Position numbers and translations under genes: made by a program | NCBI GenBank assembly: GCA_021018995.1 | Contig: CM037591.1 | Coordinates: forward strand, 4,966,001-5,030,000 | Source of the DNA: Chloranthus sessilifolius | Lineage: Eukaryota > Streptophyta > Magnoliopsida > Chloranthales > Chloranthaceae | Direction of reading: 5' to 3' | Length of the DNA stretch: 64,000 nt | Shown here: in pieces, positions 57,080 through 64,000 of the stretch | Numbering within the stretch: the first letter of the stretch is position 1 | How the letters are laid out: each line of letters starts with the position of its first letter | Notes under the pieces: generated by a model | Databases searched by the model: none | What the model saw: only the letters and a program-made list of their open reading frames with translations | Told to the model about the DNA's origin: nothing

Positions 57080-59777
57080 GAATCTTCTTTCCAATTATAG
57101 CATTCACCTCCATTGTCTATTCCTTAAAAGATAAATATCTGTGGAAGGAAGCTTGTATACCCAGAGAGGATGTATACCAACACAACTCAGCCTTAGGGCA
57201 ATCCCGATTCACATGGAAAACACTCTCCAAAGATTAGTTACATATTTCACAAATCGGGGATATGTTGCTGATCTTGTTATGCAATCAGGATCGTACATGG
57301 AGAATATTATTGTACGTGCACCAAACACTTATTTTTTTGAAAAAAATTAGGAATGCATAGACTCCAGAGATCTTTCCAAAATTGCGTTATCCGACGACAA
57401 ATTGGACATAGAGGCTTCACTTTTTCATCTAGAAGGTTGCAAGAAACTTTGTATGCACTACGAACTTAGAATTTACCTTTTCTGTTATGGATCCAAGCCA
57501 CTTTGTCTTTCATTAGTGTATTGGGATAGGGATCTGAAGTATAGCATCTGTATCAACATTGTAGAAGATGCCCTGTAACTTTTCAAGATCCCATCTTCTT
57601 GGATTATGCAGAATAAGGTCAGAGACCTTCTCCACATAATTTGATATTTTGGGTGTGATAGGCTTGTAAGTAGAAGCTCTCGATATCCACTTGTCTTCCC
57701 AAACCAAAATATCATTGCCGCTGCCCACTCTCCAAATCATCCCTTCTTCTATGATAATTTTTGCAGAGAAAATGCTAACCTAAGTATATGATGGATTCCT
57801 ATCTCTTTGAATATTGAGAAAGTTAGAGCTCTTAAAATATTTAGCTTGAAACATGCCACTTGGGAGATAGAGGGGGTTGGAAAGAGCATGCCACCCTTGT
57901 TTAGCAAGGGTGGCATTGACAACAATGAGATTTTTGAATCCCATACCTCCAACCTCCTTAGGTTTGCAAACCTCGACCCAACGCTCCAATGGATTCCTTT
58001 CATATGACCTACTTCCCCCACCAAAATCTAGCAATGAGAGAGGATATCTCCTTAAGAACTTGAAGCGGAAATTTAAAGTAGCTCATATAGTAGGTTGGGA
58101 TTGCTTGGATCACAACTGTGATTATGATTTTTTTTTCGGCTTTAGAGAGAAGGTTTCCTTTTCAACCCATGAGCTTTTTCCACCTTGATAACATAAAAAA
58201 CAACCTTTTTAGATTTTTCAATCACCATTGCTAAACCCACGTACTTGTTATGGATAGCCATATTCTTGATATTAATCATATTTTGGATATGCACACTTAG
58301 AGTGCTTTGTACATTCTTACTAAAGGAGAATGTGGATTTATCAAAATTGATCATTTAACCAGACACCTCTTCGTAAAGCTTAAGAGTGTTGATAATCTTC
58401 CCATACTCGGATTCAATTGTCTTAAGATAAATTAGGCTATCATCGGCAAAGAATAAGTGAGATACAATAGGTGCACTATAACACACTCAAATTAGAAATT
58501 TTGTTATGAGACACAGTTGAATTGAGTAAGTTAGACAAAACTTCAGCACATAGGATAAAGAGAAAGGGGGAAAGAGGGTCCCCTTGTCTCAGACCACGAC
58601 TAGGAATTACATTACCGAGAATATGACCATTGACAAAAAATTTGAAAGACACAGATGAGACACAACCCATGATAAGACTAATCCATCTATTGCTAAAACT
58701 CATTTTTGATCATCGTTTTCTCAAGAAAAGTCCATTCTACACGATCGTACGCCTTACTCATGTCTAACTGTAAAGAACACTAACCAACTTTCTCTTTTCA
58801 CCTATTTTTCAAAAAATGAGCGATCTCAAATGCAACAAGGGAGTTATCATATATGAGTCTATCAAGGACAAATGCATTTTGAGATTCAGAAATAATTTGT
58901 GGAAGGACATTTGTAAGCCGATTAGCTAAAACTTTCGCAATAATTTGGTAAATGACGTTACATAAACTAATCGGCCTAAACTATGAAAGATGCTTGAGAT
59001 TTTTGGTTTTGGGAATGAGAACAATATAAATATTGTTAAGAGAAGAAAGATCATGAATATTACCATTTAGATAATCCAAGACAAAATTAGAAACAAAAGC
59101 ACTAACGATGGACTAATATTTTTGAAATAACTGGGGAGCATACCATCTAGTCTCGGCGATTTGATGGGATGCATTTGAAAGAGTGCCTTTCGGATCTCCT
59201 CAGCAGTGATTATGTTATGGAGATATTTTTTGACTGATGCCCTCAAGCGCCCCTTTCATTCTCGGCAGGGTAGAAGAATTGAATAATTTTGTATAATGAG
59301 CCGAGATAGAAGCTTCAACGTCCTCCAAACACCATCGTCGTTGATTAAACCATTGATCTTATTAATTTTCCTTCTCAGGGTAGCCGTAGCATGAAAGAAC
59401 TTAGTGTTATTATCTCCATTTTTATCTTTTGACCTTTGAATCCACATCATTTCCTCCTTGGAGTTTCACACAATCGGATTCACTTTCTGCATCTCGGCTA
59501 ACAGTTTTTGGAGAATCTGAATCTGCGGTTGTATTTGCCCAAATGAATTTATGCTCCAATGTATCAATTGTTTTGGAGTCCCCTCAATTTTACCGCAAAC
59601 ATTAGACAGAGGAGATTTTAGGAGGGTGTTTATAATAGGTGAACACAGGGAAGGAGTAGGAGTGATATCATTAGCAGGTTTAGGGATGGAGGGATTGAGA
59701 CAAGGATACTTGTTGGAGGTTGGGTCATCAATAGATTGACTCGTTTTGGTTGGAGATGATTCAAGAGTAATAGAAAT

Positions 59778-60286
59778 TGTATGTTGAAATTTTTTATGGA
59801 AACTAAAATTCTTATTTTATATGGCCCACACATACTAGGATTTTATAAAACTCTGGATTGCAGTTACTTGAAATAATAAAGGGCATTATAGGAAATTGAA
59901 GGAAGCTTTAAGGTTTCCTAATTTACATGTGATTCTTATTCCTATTAGAATACCTTGATGGACAGTATTCTAAGTGGGGCATGACTCTTCATATTATATA
60001 TATTGGTGAATGTCCCCCGCTCACTATACACAAGCCTTTTGGCATCTTCCCATCAAGAGAGTGTAGCAAGAGAGGCGAGTAGAGTCACCTTCTTCTTCTT
60101 CTTCCTTGTAGGAAAGGCCTCGGGATTAATATATCGGATTAAAGCTAAAGCGACGGTCACGATCTTTGCGATAAGGTACGCACATAAATATTTTAATATA
60201 TGGTTATTGATTTATTATTTTGATTGATCATGCACCTAGATCCTAGGGCAATTATATTTTGGGTGATCGGATTGATAGATCCAACA
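59778..60286 (+). repeat. 5' LTR of the second gag-only element
   Basis: It follows LINE sequence on the left and ends CCAACA two bases before the tRNA-Met primer site. A TATA-like motif and a CT-rich TTCTTCTTCTTCTTCC stretch (about 60089-60106) mark the promoter and start region. Confidence 0.8.
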
Positions 60287-61975
60287 AGTGGTATCAGAGC
60301 CATGACTGGTGTTTGATCGTTCAAACAAAGAAATATGGAGTAGAGATAGAGAGAGAGAAAGATAAATAAAAATGAAAAAAAAAAAACTTAGTTGAGAATT
60401 TTATGATCCATCGAAAATGCTGAGCCCCTGAAATTTTCTACAACTCAATTTAGGGTATATAATATTAAGGTAATCGATCTTCGCTTTTCCTTCTTGATTA
60501 AGCGGAAAGTGGAAAAGGTTCTTTGACCACGAAAGATTTTATCTTTTTAGATTTTGTATTGCTTTCTATTTGGTGATGATGGATAAAAATTGGGATGTGC
60601 ACAGATTTCTCAAATGTGCAAAATTTGGCCAGGTCCACTGCCCACGGTACATACAACTTCAATATTAGAAGCCGCAATGGCATAATGAGAAGGGACCCTC
60701 TGTAGCTAAACCTTTACGGGAACTAAAGCCCTTATGGACTCTTTAAAGGGACTTCTTTCATAAAATAAATACAAATTGGTTGAAAGGTTCTGAACTTATT
60801 ATGTTGCAATTCAATAATAATTTAACCTGAGCAACCATGGAAAAGTTTTACATGGTTTCTCTCCCTCTATGGTCCCGCCTTCATATTAATTTGGCTTTGT
60901 ATGATAATTTTGTTGTTTTGGCCATTATTTTTTTCATCGGTATTTATGTAATTTTATTTCTCCACCGATGCTTCTATGATGAGTATAAATCAGTATGAAA
61001 TATAATTAGATGGGTATGGACGGCTTATGATTTTCTCATAAGCCGTCTATTTTGTTATTGATTCCATGTGCTGCTCTTGTTTATTAATTTATTTATTAAA
61101 AAAGAAACAAGAAAAATGTTTTCTTGGTTTGGGTGTATCGGCCATTTTTCAAGTCCGATTTTCACCCATTAGTAGTCGATTTCGATCTACTCGTTGAGGC
61201 CTATGCTTGTTTTTATTATCAGCAACAATTAATGATTGTATATAATGGAATACAATATTTTGATGACCCAATGATATGTCTAGTATATTGTTATTACATG
61301 TGCTTTTGGATATTTATTTTGATCTTATGACCTAAGTGTATGTGTGTGCAAGCTCATAGGTCTATGGCTAAGTTTTGTAATTACAAATTTATTTAAATAT
61401 TATTTCTTAATTTTCTTGACTATGAGCATGGCTACGCGTATACACTTTACGGTGAGTTGGTTAAACTCTTGAGACTAAACATATCAGGTCTAGGTCTTTC
61501 CAATGGGGTTAAGGAAGGCCGCTAAGGTAGTCGTTCGAGAGACTATAATTGAAGTAGGATTGGATCTGCCCAAAGGTGACCATTCTATAGAGGTTGTCGT
61601 TTCTTGAATCTTGAGATTTTAGCTCATTAAGATCACCTTGTGCACTGATTTGCATTGAGTTATTGATTTTGTCCAAAGGTGATTCATTAATTTCGTGTAA
61701 ATGGGGTAAGTAGAATAGTCGTAAGTGTAAAGGAGAGAGAATGATAATTCTCTTGCCCAAAGGTAGTGAATCATCAGGATCAAACCGAAACATAAGCGAT
61801 TAGGTCTACGCGCATTTTTTCTGCGCCCCGGGGGAGAGGACAGGTTGTACACTCAGTTTCTGCCCAATGGTGATGCTGGATGTTATACATTATATATACC
61901 TAAAGAGTGGATTATTTGCACATGATAAAACACTCTAATCAATTCGTTTATATCCTAATATGAATTGTTTTGTCT

Positions 61976-62250
61976 TTGGTGGATATTAATGACTTATAGT
62001 CATTTTGGAGTCCTTTGTGGACATTGGTCTTTTAGACCTTTTAGTGACATGTTATCGCTCTATATCCTTGGTGGATATTAATGACTTATAGTCATTTTGG
62101 AGTCCTTTGTGGACATTAATCTTTTAGACTTTTTGATGACATGTTATCATGTCTATATCCTTGGTGGATATTAATGATTTATAGTCATTTTGGAGTCCTT
62201 TGTGAACATTAGTCTTTTGGATTTTATGATTTCGTAATATTTTTTCATTC
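61976..62250 (+). repeat. Three 92-93-bp tandem repeats in the LTR-element leader
   Basis: TTGGTGGATATTAATGA begins at 61976, 62068 and 62161; units run through CATTTTGGAGTCCTTTGTGG to GACATGTTATC. A shorter decayed fourth piece continues to about 62335. Non-coding, just before gag. Confidence 0.85.
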
Positions 62251-63389
62251 ACTAGTGATGCATTTATTGTTTATATCCTTTGTGGATTTTATGGTCTCAT
62301 GACATTTTTTCATTCACTAGTCATGCATTTATTATTGTTCTTTAAAATTGTAGAGTAATAGAAATGACTTCTATTTAGCAAAGTTTGGCAGAGATAGAGC
62401 ATTTGAATGACTCTAATTATACTTCTTGGAAAATGAACATTGAGATCATTCTTAGTTGTTCAAATTATGACTTTGTTCTTACGGAGAACAAGCCTCCCTC
62501 TCCACCAGCAGATGCTACGGAGTCTGTAAAGATTTATTTTACTCGGTGGGAGAAGGCTAATAGGTTATCCATGATGATTATTCGTGCTTCTATTAGTGAA
62601 GTCATTCGAGAAGGTATAGAATCTATCGAAACAACGAAGGAATTACTTGAGAACATTCAGAATTAGTTTGTAGGCTCAAAGAAGGCTTTACAGTATGAAT
62701 ATTTAAGTCAACTCATGAACCTTAAGTATGATAGTAATGGAAACATTCGTGAGCATCTTCTTAAGTTATCTACACTGGCTATTAGACTTCGTCAACAAAG
62801 TATTAAATTTGAAGAAGCACTGGTAGTTCACATGGGTGTTCGGTCATTGTCAAACGCTTATGACACTTTTAAAGTCAACTACAATGCTCAAAAGGAGCAA
62901 TGAGATTTGACTCAACTTATCACATTTTGTGTTACTGAAGAAGAACGCCTTAAAGGCTCTAAAATTGAATCTGCGCATCTAACCCTCAATAAGAATAGCA
63001 AGAAGAATTTCAAAAAATGAGATTTCAACAATAATTGAAAAGACAAAGGCAAAGCAGTAAAAGATCAAGCCAATAATGAGTGCTTCTTTTGCAAGAAGGA
63101 AGGTTACATTATAAATAATTTCTTTATATTCAAGAAATGGTTGAAGGAGAATCCTGATGACATTCATTATGAGGAGAACTTTAAGCCAATCGAATGATAA
63201 AGATTCTTATGAACATTTCTTTAATTTTCAGCTATTTGACTACTTTTGTTATTATTGGTGGTTAGTTGTTATGCTTGACTTTATTATCATCTCTAGTATG
63301 TCATTTTGTGGGATCGTAAAACATTTAGACTTTACATTTAAGTGGGAGTTATCTTACTTCTAAATTACAATTATCATTGATGCATCTTA

Positions 63390-63650
63390 AAATCTTTGTC
63401 TTATATATACATATATATTTTGGGTGGAGTTTTCCACAAAATCAGGTTGAATTTTTTATATAATTATATTTTGGGTGGAATATTTCACAAATTGAGGGTG
63501 CAGTTTTTCACAATTTGAGTGGCATACCTTGGTGAGTGGGCCAATAAATTTTTTTTTTATTTTGGGTGGAATTTTTCATAAATTATGGGTGAAGTTTTTC
63601 ACAATTTTGGGTGGCACACCTTGGTGAGTGAGCCAATAAGGTTTTACCTT
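63390..63650 (+). repeat. Short degenerate repeats downstream of gag
   Basis: TTTTGGGTGGA(A/G)TTTTTCACA-like units occur at least five times between 63417 and 63620. A larger unit ending GGCA(T/C)ACCTTGGTGAGTG(G/A)GCCAATAA appears twice (about 63523 and 63622). Confidence 0.7.
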
Positions 63651-64000
63651 AATCTTGCCTGTGAGTATTGATACTCTTTTAGATTTGCTTGGAGTTAAAC
63701 GTGATTAGGCATCACGTTAATAACTTCTTGTTCTGAGGATCAGGTGAAGTATTTCACAAGCCAAAATTTTCTGGATGTTAGAACAACATACGACGAGTAT
63801 GGAGCGGGACATTATGGATTTTCACATTTTGGTTGTTCATTTAATTCACATGTTAAATTGGTTATCATCTCTTAAATTTATTGTTAATTATAGTTTTGTG
63901 ACCATGGAACTGTCGTAGTATTGATTTCAAAAAATGGTATATTATGTGCATTCATGATCAATTTCTATATTTTCATTAAATTTGGGTGATTTTGGGAATG

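Larger units (their letters stand above)
51956..59777 (-). mobile_element. L1-type LINE ORF2 remnant, split by a copia-type insertion
   Basis: Minus-strand LINE running from the right edge of this span to about 51956. Blocks in order: the pre-RT segment KDKNGDNNTKFFHATATLRR (59450-59256); reverse transcriptase with GLRQGDPLSPFLFILCAEV (58703-58476) and, in another frame, HLFFADDS (about 58436-58459), the catalytic Asp pair; a thumb/zf-RVT lead-in with EVGGMGFKNL and VGSGNDILVWEDKWI (58034-57513); then, beyond the inserted element, the RNase H-like domain with FKGDSLWVINIVADQ (52316-52128) and VFNRLADLLAK-like sequence (about 52050). Frameshifts and stops separate these blocks, so it is inactive. 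The 5' part with endonuclease lies beyond another LTR insertion at 59778. Confidence 0.85.
59778..64000 (+). mobile_element. Second gag-only Ty1/copia-type element, runs past the right edge
   Basis: Plus strand. LTR 59778-60286 (TGTATGTTG to GATCCAACA, 509 bp) with a TATA-like ATTATATATATTGG near 59993. The tRNA-Met primer site TGGTATCAGAGCC is at 60289. A leader of about 2 kb contains TGCCCAAAGGTGA-type motifs shared with the element at 52617 and a 92-bp tandem array. The gag region (62364-63195) has the UBN2-type core (IEHLNDSNYTSWKMNIEIIL; YDTFKVNYNAQK at its end) and a zinc-knuckle-like CFFCKKEGY near 63093. Downstream, 63200-64000 is non-coding with repeated TTTTGGGTGGAATTTTTCAC motifs and no pol. 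The element is cut by the window edge, so whether pol follows is unknown. Gag carries a few breaks. Confidence 0.8.

Noticed and set aside
61976-62250. CRISPR-like array
   Set aside because: Regular 92-bp spacing with no unique spacers: it is a simple tandem repeat in a retroelement leader of a plant genome.

Overview
This window is nuclear DNA of a flowering plant. It has two recognisable host genes in a mass of transposable elements (TEs) of every major plant class. The host genes, the chromodomain Ty3/gypsy and Ty1/copia elements primed by initiator tRNA-Met, the plant-type L1 LINEs, the hAT and Mutator-like DNA elements and the very many small foldback elements all fit an angiosperm with a large genome. 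I cannot name the species.

Host genes. (1) ATG13, an autophagy kinase-complex subunit, lies on the minus strand at 12462-14231. It has a long first exon and a second exon with clean splice signals. The third exon expected for the family is not seen anywhere to the left, so either the second intron exceeds 12 kb or the gene is truncated. (2) eRF1, the translation release factor, lies on the plus strand at 45053-46366. It is intact, 437 residues, with a single coding exon. A probable non-coding first exon ends at 21775, which would give a 23.2 kb 5'UTR intron. A probable 3'UTR intron (46484-47022) sits 117 nt after the stop. A 35-codon in-frame extension after the TAG ends 9 nt before that intron. 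This layout fits the readthrough/NMD autoregulation reported for plant eRF1.

Layout. 1-6.3 kb: mosaic of a gypsy deletion derivative, a LINE tail, two copia fragments and a hAT transposase fragment. 6.3-10.7 kb: an old copia element with both LTRs. 10.7-12.4 kb: a second hAT fragment. 12.5-14.2 kb: ATG13. 14.6-17.7 kb: three tandem ~1 kb units, each with a 92-nt tRNA-like segment. 17.7-21.5 kb: inverted-repeat elements, some nested. 21.7-45.0 kb: the presumed eRF1 leader intron, holding a 4.5 kb hAT element with TIRs and an 8-bp TSD, a 10.2 kb palindromic gypsy insertion with LTRs in opposite orientation (itself carrying a hAT-like MITE, a larger TIR element, a LINE and a SINE), and two TATCGG-rich MITEs. 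45.0-47.2 kb: eRF1 CDS and 3'UTR. 48.8-49.9 kb: a Mutator-like TIR element. 50-51.6 kb: foldback elements. 52-59.8 kb: a minus-strand LINE split by a gag-only copia-type element. 59.8-64 kb: a second gag-only copia-type element running off the right edge.

The most unusual items are the palindromic LTR insertion (30149-40348; both outer ends are U5 ends and it is flanked by AAAGT), the eRF1 stop/3'UTR arrangement, the ATG13 locus that seems to lack its last exon, and the tandem tRNA-like units.
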